Positions 19,163-28,160 of a stretch of DNA of 64,000 nucleotides are shown here, in pieces. The notes below the pieces were generated by a model that saw nothing but the letters and a program-made list of their open reading frames with translations, was not told the origin of the DNA and did no database searches. This DNA is from Acidovorax sp. A1169 (lineage in GTDB: Bacteria; Pseudomonadota; Gammaproteobacteria; Burkholderiales; Burkholderiaceae_C). The stretch spans positions 186,001-250,000 of the forward strand of contig NZ_JAUZDX010000001.1 in assembly GCF_030704685.1 (NCBI RefSeq), in the 5' to 3' direction. How positions within the stretch are numbered: the stretch's first letter is position 1; every line of letters starts with the position of its first letter. The position numbers were made by a program, and so were the translations under genes.

Positions 19163-20032
19163 ATGCCATCTTTGTTCCGTCTCTTTTCCGTGTTTCCACT
19201 GTGGTTGCTCCACGGCCTGGGCGCAGCCATGGGCTGGGTGGCCTTTCTGGCCTCTGCGACCTACCGGGGGCGCTTTCGCGCCAATGCGGCGCGGGCCGGC
19301 TATCGCTTTGGCGAGGTGAGCGCTGCCGTGGGCCATGCGGGCCGCATGGTGGCCGAGTTGCCGCGCCTGTGGCTGGGGGCGCCGCTGCCGTTTCGCATCG
19401 AGGGCGGGGCCTGCGTGGAGGCGGCCTATGCCCAGGGCCGCGGCATCCTGTACCTCACGCCCCACCTGGGCTGCTTCGAGTTCTCGGCCCAGGCGGCCGC
19501 CCAGCGCTGGAGTGCCGATCACGGCCCCATCACCGTGCTCTACCGCCCTGCGCGCCAGCCCTGGCTGGCCAAGGTGATGGAGACGGCTCGCAATCGGCCC
19601 GGCATGCAGGCCGTGCCCACCAACCTCTCGGGCGTGCGCCAGATGATCAAGGCGCTGCGCCGGGGCGAGGCCGTGGGCCTGCTGCCCGACCAGGTGCCGC
19701 CACAGGGCCAGGGCCAGTGGAGCCCTTTCTTCGGCAAGGACGCCTACACGATGACGCTGGCCGTGCGCCTGGCGCACCAGACGGGCGCGGTGGTCGTCCT
19801 GGCGCGCTGCGAGCGCCTGTCCTGGGGCCGTGGCTACGTGGTGCATTTTGAACCCCTGCCCGCCGCCCCGTTGGCGCAGGACGCTGACGCAGCACTGCTG
19901 CAGATCAACCAGGCCATGGAACATCTGATACGACAATCCCCGGGCCAGTACCTCTGGGGCTATGGCCGCTACAAGCAGCCCCGGGTGGAAGCCGCTGCCA
20001 CTGCTGCAACGCCTGCCGGAGGTGCCGCATGA
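19163..20032 (+). CDS. Lipid A biosynthesis acyltransferase (LpxL/HtrB family), first copy
   Basis: A 289-residue inner-membrane acyltransferase with an N-terminal hydrophobic anchor (FSVFPLWLLHGLGAAMGWVAFLA) and the catalytic H-x4-E motif in TPHLGCFEFSA. LLPDQVPPQGQG is the second family block. It should add a secondary acyl chain to Kdo2-lipid IVA. The start is the ATG at 19163, overlapping the presumed metK promoter on the other strand. The stop overlaps the start of the next acyltransferase gene (ATGA), so the pair is translationally coupled. Substrate order between the two cannot be read from sequence. Confidence 0.92.
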   Translation: MPSLFRLFSVFPLWLLHGLGAAMGWVAFLASATYRGRFRANAARAGYRFGEVSAAVGHAGRMVAELPRLWLGAPLPFRIEGGACVEAAYAQGRGILYLTPHLGCFEFSAQAAAQRWSADHGPITVLYRPARQPWLAKVMETARNRPGMQAVPTNLSGVRQMIKALRRGEAVGLLPDQVPPQGQGQWSPFFGKDAYTMTLAVRLAHQTGAVVVLARCERLSWGRGYVVHFEPLPAAPLAQDADAALLQINQAMEHLIRQSPGQYLWGYGRYKQPRVEAAATAATPAGGAA

Positions 20033-20895
20033 CCGGGCGCCTGGGGGTGTTGTTCATGCGCCTGCTGGCCTTGCTGCCGCTGCGCGTGCTGCGGGGCATG
20101 GGCTGGCTGATCGGCCAGGCGCTGTACCTGCTCGCGGCGCCGCGGCGCAAGGTGGCGCTGCGCAATCTGGCGCTGTGCTTTCCCGATGCCACCGAGGCCC
20201 AGCGGCGCCAGTGGGCGCGCGAAAGCTTCGTGGGCTTCTGCCAGACCTGGCTGGACCGCAGCTGGCTGTGGTTCGCCCCGCGCGAGGTGGTGCTCGACCG
20301 TGTGAAGCTGCAAGGCGCGCTGGACGAGCTGCTGGGCGACACGCCCACCATCATCTTCGCGCCGCACTTCTACGGCATGGACGCAGGGGGCTCCGCCCTC
20401 ACCTTGCACACCGACCGGGCCTTCACCTCCATCTTCACGCCCCAGCCCGATCCGGCGGTCGACGTCTGGATCCGCAATGGGCGCCAGCGCTTTGGCAATG
20501 TGCGCATGCTCAACCGGGGCGATGGCGTCAAACCCATCCTGAGCGGGCTGCGCAAGGGCGGCCTGCTGTACCTGCTGCCCGACATGGATTTCGGGCGCAA
20601 CGACTCGCTGTTCGTGCCTTTCTACGGCGTGACGGCGGCCACGGTGCCTTCGCTGTCGCGCTTCGCCCGGCTGGGGCGCGCCAAGGTGATCTCCATGGTC
20701 ACGCGCATCACGCCCACGGGCTATGTGGCCGAGCTCTCACCCGCCTGGCCTGGCTATCCGACGGACGACGCCGAGGCCGACACGGCGCTGATGAACCAGC
20801 ACCTGCAGTCGTACATCGATGTGACGCCGGGGCAGTACTACTGGGTGCACAAGCGCTTCAAGACCCGCCCTGAGGGCGAGCCTTCGATCTATTGA
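20029..20895 (+). CDS. Lipid A biosynthesis acyltransferase (LpxL/HtrB family), second copy
   Basis: A 288-residue paralogue of the preceding gene with the H-x4-D motif in APHFYGMDAGG, a hydrophobic N-terminus (LGVLFMRLLALLPLRVLRGMGWLIGQALYLLA) and LLPDMDFGRNDSLFVPF. The two proteins differ a good deal, so they probably use different acyl chains or positions. It overlaps the convergent hydrolase gene tail-to-tail by 7 bases. Confidence 0.93.
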   Translation: MTGRLGVLFMRLLALLPLRVLRGMGWLIGQALYLLAAPRRKVALRNLALCFPDATEAQRRQWARESFVGFCQTWLDRSWLWFAPREVVLDRVKLQGALDELLGDTPTIIFAPHFYGMDAGGSALTLHTDRAFTSIFTPQPDPAVDVWIRNGRQRFGNVRMLNRGDGVKPILSGLRKGGLLYLLPDMDFGRNDSLFVPFYGVTAATVPSLSRFARLGRAKVISMVTRITPTGYVAELSPAWPGYPTDDAEADTALMNQHLQSYIDVTPGQYYWVHKRFKTRPEGEPSIY

Positions 20896-21815
20896 AGCGA
20901 AGCGGGGGCTCCGCTCCCGCGCAGAAAGCCCGCGAGCGCGCTCGCCACCCGATCCGGTTGCTCATTCACGACCCAGTGCGATGCGCCTTCGACCCTGTCG
21001 ATCTGCAATTGTGGAATCCAGCCCGGCAGGCCATCGAGCAGTCCGGGCAGCAGGGCGGGATCGTCCATCGCCCAGACCACCAGGGTGGGCACCGACACGC
21101 TGAGCATGCTGTCGGGCAAGGTGATGCCGGCGATGGCGTTGTCGTCCCCTCGCGGCGGGCGCAGCGGGCTTGCGCGGTAGTAGTTGCAGGCGCCGGTCAG
21201 GCCCTGCTGCCACAGCGCGCGGTACTGCGCGCGCACCTCGTCGGTCAGCCACTGCGGCGCCCGGCCTTCGGGGTTGTCAAAAAACGCGAACAGGCGCGCG
21301 AAATCATTCTCGGCCAGCAGGGCTTCGGCATCCGGCCTGCACAGGAAATGCATGTACTGGCTGCTGGCCTGTTGCGCGGCGTTGTGCTGCAGTTCGCGCA
21401 GAAAGGTGCCGGGATGGGGGGAGTTGACGATGGCCAGGCGCTTCATCCGCTGCGGCTGCTGGTTGGCCAGATTCCAGGCCACGGCGCCACCCCAGTCGTG
21501 GGCCACCAGGCATTCGAGTGGCTGGCCGGGGCTGATGGTGTCGATGAGTGCGCCAAGGTCCTGTACCAGGTGCTTGGCGCGGTACGCATCCACCGCAGTG
21601 GGACTGCTCGATTCGCCGAACCCGCGCAGGTAGGGGGCCACGCAGTGGTAGCCGCCGTTTTCGGGCTGCGCGAAGTGCGACAGCATGGCGTCCCAGATGA
21701 AGGCGCCTTCGGGAAACCCGTGAAGGAACAGCAGCACGGGCCTCCCGGTGGCGCCGCTTTCGCGGCACTGCAGGGTCGTGCCGTGGGGTAAAGGAATGGT
21801 GCGGTTGCTGATCAT
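20889..21815 (-). CDS. Alpha/beta hydrolase, epoxide hydrolase-like
   Basis: A 308-residue alpha/beta-fold hydrolase. The oxyanion region is LLFLHGFPEGAFIWDAML, the nucleophile elbow is LVAHDWGGAVAW with Asp rather than Ser, and the catalytic His is in GASHWVVNEQPDRV. The Asp nucleophile and HGFPE favour soluble epoxide hydrolase or haloalkane dehalogenase relatives; the actual substrate is unknown. The ATG at 21815 is chosen because it starts at the first strand; no strong ribosome-binding site is seen. The open frame extends upstream over a small repeat. Confidence 0.85.
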   Translation of the reverse strand: MISNRTIPLPHGTTLQCRESGATGRPVLLFLHGFPEGAFIWDAMLSHFAQPENGGYHCVAPYLRGFGESSSPTAVDAYRAKHLVQDLGALIDTISPGQPLECLVAHDWGGAVAWNLANQQPQRMKRLAIVNSPHPGTFLRELQHNAAQQASSQYMHFLCRPDAEALLAENDFARLFAFFDNPEGRAPQWLTDEVRAQYRALWQQGLTGACNYYRASPLRPPRGDDNAIAGITLPDSMLSVSVPTLVVWAMDDPALLPGLLDGLPGWIPQLQIDRVEGASHWVVNEQPDRVASALAGFLRGSGAPASLQ

Positions 21816-21816
21816 G

Positions 21817-21850
21817 GCGCTATTGCTATCGTTTTTGTAGCTGCCAGCGC
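21817..21850. repeat. Short palindromic repeat before the hydrolase gene
   Basis: GCGCT at 21817 pairs with AGCGC at 21846, and inner GCTA pairs with TAGC around a T-rich centre. From memory, the pattern gcgctattgctat...tagctgccagcgc is a very common intergenic repeat in Acidovorax, Polaromonas and relatives. Only one copy was noted in this window. Confidence 0.6.
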
Positions 21851-21871
21851 GCATGGGTCCAGCACTGGCGT

Positions 21872-22621
21872 TCAATCTTCCTCGGGTTCCTGGTCGTCGG
21901 CGCTGTCGGCGTCCGGCGCAGGTTCGTCGCCCTGCGCCAGCTCGGCACCAGGCACCGGGTGTGCCCACTGCCACAGCAGCTGGGCCACCTCGTCTACCCC
22001 CTGCTTTTTGAGGGCAGAGAACATCTTGACGTCGCCGCCGCCGGCGTGCAGTCGCGTAATCGACAGTATCTTGGCCTGCTCGGCACGGGTGAGCTTGTCG
22101 GCCTTGGTCAGCACGATGAGGAACTTGAGCCCTTCCTCGACCCGGGGGCGCACCACTTCGAGCAGGGCTTCGTCGAGTTCCGTGAGGCCCAGGCGCGGAT
22201 CGCACAGCAGCACGATGCCCGTGAGGCCGGGGCGGCTGACCAGGTAATTGACCATCACCTGCTGCCAGCGCACCTTGTCCGAGCGCGAGACGGCGGCGTA
22301 GCCATAACCGGGCAGATCGGCCAGCACGGCGTCCATCACACCCTGTTTACCCAGGGAAAACAGGTTGATGTGCTGGGTGCGGCCGGGCCTCTTGGAGGCG
22401 AAGGCAAGCTGCTTTTGCTGTGTCAGCGTGTTGATGCAGGTGGATTTGCCGGCATTGGAACGGCCCACGAAAGCAATCTCAGGCACCGTGATGGGTGGCA
22501 GGTGGTGCAGTTGCGCAGCCGTGGTGAGGAATTTGGCCGTGTGCATCCAACCCATGGCGATCTTGGCGTCGGGTGCAGGCGGAAGAGAGCCAGCAACTGG
22601 CGCGATAGGGGTGGTCGTCAT
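21872..22621 (-). CDS. engB: Ribosome biogenesis GTP-binding protein YihA/YsxC (EngB)
   Basis: A 249-residue GTPase needed for large ribosomal subunit assembly. The G1 loop is GRSNAGKST, G3 is DLPGYGYA and G4 is TKADKL. The C-terminal tail is acidic (DEPAPDADSADDQEPEED). The start MTTTPIAPVAG at 22621 gives the family length; an upstream extension reads through the divergent cytochrome promoter and is rejected. Confidence 0.95.
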   Translation of the reverse strand: MTTTPIAPVAGSLPPAPDAKIAMGWMHTAKFLTTAAQLHHLPPITVPEIAFVGRSNAGKSTCINTLTQQKQLAFASKRPGRTQHINLFSLGKQGVMDAVLADLPGYGYAAVSRSDKVRWQQVMVNYLVSRPGLTGIVLLCDPRLGLTELDEALLEVVRPRVEEGLKFLIVLTKADKLTRAEQAKILSITRLHAGGGDVKMFSALKKQGVDEVAQLLWQWAHPVPGAELAQGDEPAPDADSADDQEPEED

Positions 22622-22627
22622 GAGAAG

Positions 22628-22658
22628 TTGAGATGCGTGTGGGGCCTCATTGTAGAAT
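22628..22658 (+). promoter_or_regulatory. Candidate promoter of the cytochrome c4 gene
   Basis: TTGAGA (22628-22633) and TAGAAT (22653-22658), 19 bases apart (17 if read as TGTAGA), lie in the 76-base divergent gap between engB and the cytochrome gene, about 40 bases before the cytochrome ATG. Confidence 0.35.
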
Positions 22659-22697
22659 CGCGGAGATTTTGCGCACATAAACACACAGACCCTCGAT

Positions 22698-23342
22698 ATG
22701 AAGTTGCTCGCCTCTATGCTGATGGCTGCCGTGCTGGCAGCACCTGCTTTTCCGGCTTTTTCTGCGGGCGAGACACCCGCGACGCCGCCCAAGGCGGCTG
22801 CCAAGCCTGACCTGGTCAAGGGCGAAGCCAGCTTCACGGCGGTGTGCGCGGCCTGCCACGGGGCGGACGGCAACTCGGCCATCGCTGCCAACCCCAAGCT
22901 GTCGCAGCAGCATCCTGAGTACCTGGTCAAGCAGCTGCAGGAGTTCAAGTCCGGCAAGCGCAACGATCCTGTGATGAAGGGCTTTGCCATGGCCCTGTCC
23001 GACGAGGACATGAAGAACATCGCGTACTGGGTGACGGCCAAGGCGGCCAAGCCCGGGTTCGCCAAGGACAAGGCCCTGGTCTCCCTGGGCGAGCGCATTT
23101 ACCGCGGCGGCATTGCCGACCGCCAGATCGCCGCCTGTGCGGGTTGCCACAGCCCCAATGGCTCCGGCATCCCGGCCCAGTACCCGCGCCTGTCCGGCCA
23201 GCATGCCGACTACACCGCGACGCAGCTCGTCGCCTTCCGCGATGGCAAGCGCGCCAACAGCCTGCAGATGACGCAGGTGGCGGCCAAGCTGAACGACCGT
23301 GAGATCAAGGCTGTGGCGGACTACATCGCCGGCCTGCGGTGA
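22698..23342 (+). CDS. Periplasmic diheme cytochrome c4
   Basis: A 214-residue secreted protein with a Sec signal (MKLLASMLMAAVLAAPAFPAFSA) and two cytochrome c domains carrying CAACH and CAGCH, as in cytochrome c4. Distal Met ligands are plausible in VMKGFAMALSDEDM and LQMTQVAAKL. It carries electrons to terminal oxidases. Its heme attachment needs the System II genes resB and ccsB that follow. Confidence 0.94.
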   Translation: MKLLASMLMAAVLAAPAFPAFSAGETPATPPKAAAKPDLVKGEASFTAVCAACHGADGNSAIAANPKLSQQHPEYLVKQLQEFKSGKRNDPVMKGFAMALSDEDMKNIAYWVTAKAAKPGFAKDKALVSLGERIYRGGIADRQIAACAGCHSPNGSGIPAQYPRLSGQHADYTATQLVAFRDGKRANSLQMTQVAAKLNDREIKAVADYIAGLR

Positions 23343-23423
23343 TGGATCGACTGGCTGACTGATCTTTCTCAAGCAAGGCCCACACAGCGCGGGCCGACCG
23401 GAACCAACCGCCAATAACAAACC

Positions 23424-23466
23424 CAAAAAGGGCGGGTCCATCGAACAGATGGTCCCGTCCTTTTTC
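23424..23466 (+). terminator. Terminator between cytochrome c4 and resB
   Basis: AAAAAGG-GCGGG-t-CCATC pairs with GATGG-t-CCCG-TCCTTTTT, with one mismatch and one wobble and a gaaca loop, followed by a T run. It ends only 30 bases before the resB ATG. Confidence 0.75.
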
Positions 23467-23496
23467 TTTGCCTGCCCCATCGCCCCTCTTTCCTCC

Positions 23497-25650
23497 ATGT
23501 CTGACAACACCCAAGGCGTTCGCGTCCAGTACGGCTCCAAGGCCTTGCGCGCCGTGATCGAGATGCTGTCTTCGATGCGTTTCGCGATCTCGCTGCTGAC
23601 GGTGATCTGCATCGCCTCGGTGATCGGCACCGTGCTCAAGCAGCACGAGCCGGCGGCGAACTATGTGAACCAGTTCGGCCCCTTCTGGGCAGCGCTGTTC
23701 GGCGCCATCCGGCTCAATGCGGTGTACAGCGCCTGGTGGTTCCTGCTGATCCTGGCCTTTCTGGTGCTGAGCACCTCGCTGTGCATCGCCCGCAACACGC
23801 CCAAGATCCTGGTGGACATCCGGGTGTACAAGGAAAACATCCGTGAGCAGAGTCTCAAGGCCTTCCACCACAAAGCCGAGGCCGATCTGCCCGAAGGCGC
23901 CGAGGCCGAGGCGAAGCGCATCGGCTCCCTGCTGGCCGGCGGCGGCTGGAAGGTGCGCCTGCAGCAGCGCGACACGCCGGCCGGTGCCGGCACGGGCTGG
24001 ATGGTGGCGGCCAAGGCAGGTGCGGCCAACAAGATCGGCTACATCGCTGCGCACAGCGCCATCGTGCTGGTGTGCGTGGGCGGGCTGCTCGATGGGGACC
24101 TGATCGTGCGTGCGCAGATGCTGCTGGGCGGCAAGACGCCGTATACCGGTGGCGGGCTGATCGCGGACGTGAAGCCCGAGCACCGGCTGTCCGAGCGCAA
24201 TCCGACCTTTCGCGGCAACCTGCTGGTGGCTGAGGGCACGCAATCGAGCACGGCCCTCCTGAACCAGTCCGATGGCGTGCTGCTGCAGGACCTGCCGTTC
24301 GCCATCGAGCTCAAGAAATTCATCGTGGAGCACTATTCCACGGGCATGCCCAAGCTGTTTGCCAGCGAGATCATCATCCACGACAAGGCCACGGGCGAGA
24401 AGACGCCGGCCCGCGTGGAGGTGAACCACCCGGCCAGTTACAAGGGCGTGGAGATCTACCAGTCGAGCTTCGACGATGGCGGGTCGCACCTGAAGCTGCG
24501 CGCCGTGCCCATGGCGCCGGGCGCCAAGGCCTTCGACGTCGAAGGGGTGGTGGGTGATTCGACCCAACTGACCAACAAGGGCGGTGTGGCGGGCAGCGAC
24601 ACCATGACGCTGGAGTTCACGGCGCTGCGCACCATCAATGTCGAGAACTTCGGTGGTGCCGGCCCGGGCGCCACGGGTGTGGACGTGCGCAAGGTCGACC
24701 TGCGCGAGGCCGTAGAGTCGCGCCTGGGCGCCGCCAACAAGACCGTGACCAAGAAGGAACTGCGCAACGTGGGCCCGAGCGTGAGCTACAAGCTGCGCGA
24801 TGCGGCAGGCCAGGCGCGAGAGTTCCACAACTACATGCTGCCCGTGGACACGGGCGATGGCGTGCCGGTGTACCTGCTGGGTGTGCGCGAGATGCCGGCC
24901 GACCCGTTTCGCTACCTGCGGGTGCCTGCCGATGACCAGGGCGGGATGGACGGTTTCCTGCGCCTGCGCGTGGCACTGGCCGACCCGGCGGCGCGCGAGC
25001 AGGCGGTGCGCAGCTATGTGGCGCAGGCCATTGACCCCTCGCGGCCCGACGTGGGCGAGCAACTGGCGCAATCGGCCCTGCGCGCGCTGGCGCTGTTTGC
25101 CGGTAATGGCATTGTGGACGGCAAGCCCACGGGCGGGCTGCAGGCGATTTCCGACTTCATGGAATCCAACGTGCCGGAGGCCGAGCGGGGCCGTGCAGGC
25201 GAAGTGCTGATCCGCATCCTGAACGGCACCCTGTTCGAGTTGGCGCAACTGTCGCGCAAGAATGCGGGCCTGCAGCCCCTGCCGCCGGACGACAAGACGC
25301 GCGGCTTCATGACGCAGGCCGTGCTGTCGCTCAGCGATGCGCAGATCTACCCGGCGCCGGTGGCCTTCGAGCTCAAGGACTTCACGCAGGTGCAGGCCAG
25401 CGTGTTCCAGGTGGCCCGCGCGCCCGGCAGGAACATCGTCTACCTGGGCTGTGCCTTGCTCATTCTGGGCGTTTTTGCCATGCTCTACATCCGCGAACGC
25501 CGCATCTGGGTCTGGGTGGCGCCGCAGGGGGATGGCACGCATGCCATGATGGCGCTCTCGACGAATCGCAAGACCATGGACGGCGACCGGGAGTTTGTAG
25601 AGCTCGCAGAAAAACTGATCGGGGCACCGCCCCTGCAAGGCAACCCATGA
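23497..25650 (+). CDS. resB: Cytochrome c biogenesis protein ResB
   Basis: A 717-residue inner-membrane protein of the System II (Ccs) cytochrome c maturation path. Hydrophobic segments are at ISLLTVICIASVIGTVL, YSAWWFLLILAFLVLST, IAAHSAIVLVCVGGLLDG and near the C-terminus at VYLGCALLILGVFAMLYI, with a large periplasmic domain of roughly 500 residues between the third and fourth. It works with CcsB to carry and attach heme. The start MSDNTQGVRV at 23497 is preferred because the longer frame begins inside the terminator. The stop overlaps the ccsB start (ATGA). Confidence 0.93.
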   Translation: MSDNTQGVRVQYGSKALRAVIEMLSSMRFAISLLTVICIASVIGTVLKQHEPAANYVNQFGPFWAALFGAIRLNAVYSAWWFLLILAFLVLSTSLCIARNTPKILVDIRVYKENIREQSLKAFHHKAEADLPEGAEAEAKRIGSLLAGGGWKVRLQQRDTPAGAGTGWMVAAKAGAANKIGYIAAHSAIVLVCVGGLLDGDLIVRAQMLLGGKTPYTGGGLIADVKPEHRLSERNPTFRGNLLVAEGTQSSTALLNQSDGVLLQDLPFAIELKKFIVEHYSTGMPKLFASEIIIHDKATGEKTPARVEVNHPASYKGVEIYQSSFDDGGSHLKLRAVPMAPGAKAFDVEGVVGDSTQLTNKGGVAGSDTMTLEFTALRTINVENFGGAGPGATGVDVRKVDLREAVESRLGAANKTVTKKELRNVGPSVSYKLRDAAGQAREFHNYMLPVDTGDGVPVYLLGVREMPADPFRYLRVPADDQGGMDGFLRLRVALADPAAREQAVRSYVAQAIDPSRPDVGEQLAQSALRALALFAGNGIVDGKPTGGLQAISDFMESNVPEAERGRAGEVLIRILNGTLFELAQLSRKNAGLQPLPPDDKTRGFMTQAVLSLSDAQIYPAPVAFELKDFTQVQASVFQVARAPGRNIVYLGCALLILGVFAMLYIRERRIWVWVAPQGDGTHAMMALSTNRKTMDGDREFVELAEKLIGAPPLQGNP

Positions 25651-26987
25651 ACACGGCCACCCGCAACACCACGATCACCCTGAACGAAGGGTTTTTCTCC
25701 CGCCGCAACTGGCTGGACTGGGCCTTTGCGGCCATCGTCGCTGTGGGGGCGCTGTATGCGCTGCAGCGCTATGGCAACTTCATGGATGTGTACGAAAAGG
25801 GAATCCTGCTCGGGGCCATTCCGTCGACCATCTGGCTGGGCTGGTTCTGGCGCCCGCTGCGCACGCTGATGCTGGTGGTGACCGCAGTGGCGCTGATGGC
25901 CATCGGCCTGTACCAGGTCGATGGGGTGGGCAGCCTGGCGCGTGCCGACACGGTGTTCGGGCTCAAGTACTTCCTGTCGAGCCAGTCGGCCATTCTGTGG
26001 ATGAGCATGCTGTTCTTCATGAGCACGGCGTTCTACTGGATTGGCATGTTCGCGCGTGGCGAGGGCCACACCATGAATCTGATCGGCTCTCGCCTGGCCT
26101 GGGTGGCCGTCGGCATGGCGCTGATCGGCACCCTGGTGCGCTGGTACGAGAGCTACCTGATCGGGCCCGACATCGGCCACATCCCGGTGAGCAACCTGTA
26201 CGAGGTGTTCGTGCTGTTCTGCTGGATGACGGCCGCCTTCTACCTGTACTACGAAGCCCAGTACAAGACACGCGCCCTGGGCGGCTTCGTTATGCTGGTG
26301 GTGAGTGCAGCGGTGGGCTTTCTGCTGTGGTACACGGTGGTGCGCGAGGCGCACGAGATCCAGCCGCTGGTGCCTGCGCTCAAGAGCTGGTGGATGAAGC
26401 TGCACGTGCCGGCCAACTTCATCGGCTACGGCACGTTCGCGCTGTCGGCCATGGTGGCATTTGCCTACCTGATCAAGCAGCAGGCCACGGAGACGCGCTG
26501 GTACAAGCTGGCGCCGCTGTGGCTGCTGGGCGTGGTACTGTGCTTCGAGCCCATCGTGTTCCGCCAGGGCGCGACGGAGAACGGTGGCAGCTACTGGATG
26601 GTGTATTTCGGCATTTCGGCGCTGATCGTCGCGGGCATTCTGCTCGGTCGCCGGCGCATCGCCGAGCGCCTGCCTTCGTTCGAGATCCTGGACGATGTGA
26701 TGTACAAGGCCATCGCCGTGGGCTTTGCGTTCTTCACCATTGCCACGGTGCTGGGCGCGCTGTGGGCGGCCGAGGCCTGGGGCGGCTATTGGAGCTGGGA
26801 CCCCAAGGAGACCTGGGCGCTGATCGTCTGGCTCAACTATGCGGCCTGGCTGCACATGCGTCTCATGAAGGGCCTGCGTGGCACGGTGTCAGCCTGGTGG
26901 GCTCTGGTGGGCTTGGCGGTCACGACCTTCGCCTTCCTCGGGGTCAACATGTTTCTGAGCGGGTTGCACAGCTACGGGACGCTGTAG
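25647..26987 (+). CDS. ccsB: Cytochrome c biogenesis protein CcsB (CcsA family)
   Basis: A 446-residue polytopic protein with the tryptophan-rich heme-handling motif WGGYWSWDPKETW at about residues 379-391. It forms with ResB the heme transporter and ligase that makes the thioether bonds in the periplasm. It is translationally coupled to resB. It directly precedes a 145-base gap and msrP. Confidence 0.95.
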   Translation: MNTATRNTTITLNEGFFSRRNWLDWAFAAIVAVGALYALQRYGNFMDVYEKGILLGAIPSTIWLGWFWRPLRTLMLVVTAVALMAIGLYQVDGVGSLARADTVFGLKYFLSSQSAILWMSMLFFMSTAFYWIGMFARGEGHTMNLIGSRLAWVAVGMALIGTLVRWYESYLIGPDIGHIPVSNLYEVFVLFCWMTAAFYLYYEAQYKTRALGGFVMLVVSAAVGFLLWYTVVREAHEIQPLVPALKSWWMKLHVPANFIGYGTFALSAMVAFAYLIKQQATETRWYKLAPLWLLGVVLCFEPIVFRQGATENGGSYWMVYFGISALIVAGILLGRRRIAERLPSFEILDDVMYKAIAVGFAFFTIATVLGALWAAEAWGGYWSWDPKETWALIVWLNYAAWLHMRLMKGLRGTVSAWWALVGLAVTTFAFLGVNMFLSGLHSYGTL

Positions 26988-27065
26988 GACGAGCACGCGA
27001 CGGCGGAGGATACGGGGAGCGGGTCCTGCAAAGATTGCATCCACGGTGTAACCTGATCCGTATTT

Positions 27066-27093
27066 GGAACGAACTAGGGGTGGTATCGCTCTA
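27066..27093 (+). promoter_or_regulatory. Possible ECF-sigma promoter of msrPQ
   Basis: GGAAC (27066-27070), 16 bases, then CGCTCTA (27087-27093) resembles an extracytoplasmic-function sigma promoter (GGAAC, 16-17, CGTCTA). It sits about 40 bases before the msrP ATG. This is weak evidence from one site. Confidence 0.3.
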
Positions 27094-27132
27094 CCCGTAG
27101 ACGATTCCATCACCGCCTGACCGGAGCCCCCC

Positions 27133-28131
27133 ATGCCATTTCACTCCCGCGACTCGGGTTTCAACCACCCGCATTCCTCCGACATCACGCCGCGCGCGGC
27201 TTACGAAGGGCGCCGCGACATGCTGCGCCTGATGGCCGGTGGCGCAGCCGGTGCGGCCATGGCCTCCTGGGCCGGGCGCGAAGCCCTGGCGCAGGCACCG
27301 GCCCGACCCGGCAAGCTGGCGGCGCTGGCGGGCAGCAAATCTTCCGTGGCGGGCGCGGTGTCGATGGAGAAGGTGACCGATTACAAGGACGCCAGCACCT
27401 ACAACAATTTCTACGAGTTCGGTACCGACAAGGCCGACCCGGCGCGCAATGCGCACACCCTCAAGACCGCGCCCTGGACAGTGGAAGTGGATGGGCTGGT
27501 CAAGAAGCCGGGCAAGTACGGTATCGAAGACCTGCTCAAGCTGAGCGCGCAGGAAGAGCGCATCTACCGCCTGCGTTGCGTGGAGGGCTGGTCGATGGTG
27601 ATCCCGTGGGTGGGTTACTCGCTGGCCGAACTCATCAAGCGGGTGGAGCCGCAGGGCAGCGCCAAGTATGTGGAGTTCGTGACTCTGGCGGACAAGGCCA
27701 CCATGCCCTTCGTGGGCTCGCGCGTGCTGGACTGGCCTTACGTGGAAGGCCTGCGCATGGATGAGGCCATGCATCCACTGACGATGTTGGCCTTTGGCAT
27801 GTACGGCGAGGTGCTGCCCAACCAGAACGGTGCACCGGTGCGCTTGGTGGTGCCGTGGAAGTACGGCTTCAAGAGCGCCAAGAGCATCGTCAAGATCCGC
27901 TTCACCGACAAGGAGCCGGGTACGGCCTGGAACAAGGCGGCGCAGCAGGAGTACGGCTTTTACTCCAACGTGAACCCCAACGTGGACCACCCGCGTTGGA
28001 GCCAGGCGACCGAGCGGCGCATTGGCGAGGATGGGCTGTTCGCCAAGAAGCGCAAGACGCTGATGTTCAACGGCTACGAGGCCCAGGTCGGCCAGCTGTA
28101 CGCGGGCATGGACCTCAAGAAATTTTTCTGA
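27133..28131 (+). CDS. msrP: Protein-methionine-sulfoxide reductase, catalytic subunit MsrP
   Basis: A 332-residue periplasmic molybdenum enzyme that reduces oxidised methionines in envelope proteins. The twin-arginine signal is at about residues 28-55 ([19 protein letters not shown], then an ALAQA cleavage site). The molybdopterin ligand is the Cys in [15 protein letters not shown], about residue 149. It takes electrons from MsrQ, whose gene is 29 bases downstream. Confidence 0.96.
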   Translation: MPFHSRDSGFNHPHSSDITPRAAYEGRRDMLRLMAGGAAGAAMASWAGREALAQAPARPGKLAALAGSKSSVAGAVSMEKVTDYKDASTYNNFYEFGTDKADPARNAHTLKTAPWTVEVDGLVKKPGKYGIEDLLKLSAQEERIYRLRCVEGWSMVIPWVGYSLAELIKRVEPQGSAKYVEFVTLADKATMPFVGSRVLDWPYVEGLRMDEAMHPLTMLAFGMYGEVLPNQNGAPVRLVVPWKYGFKSAKSIVKIRFTDKEPGTAWNKAAQQEYGFYSNVNPNVDHPRWSQATERRIGEDGLFAKKRKTLMFNGYEAQVGQLYAGMDLKKFF

Positions 28132-28160
28132 GCCTGCCTGAAACTGACCCCTTCGCCGCC

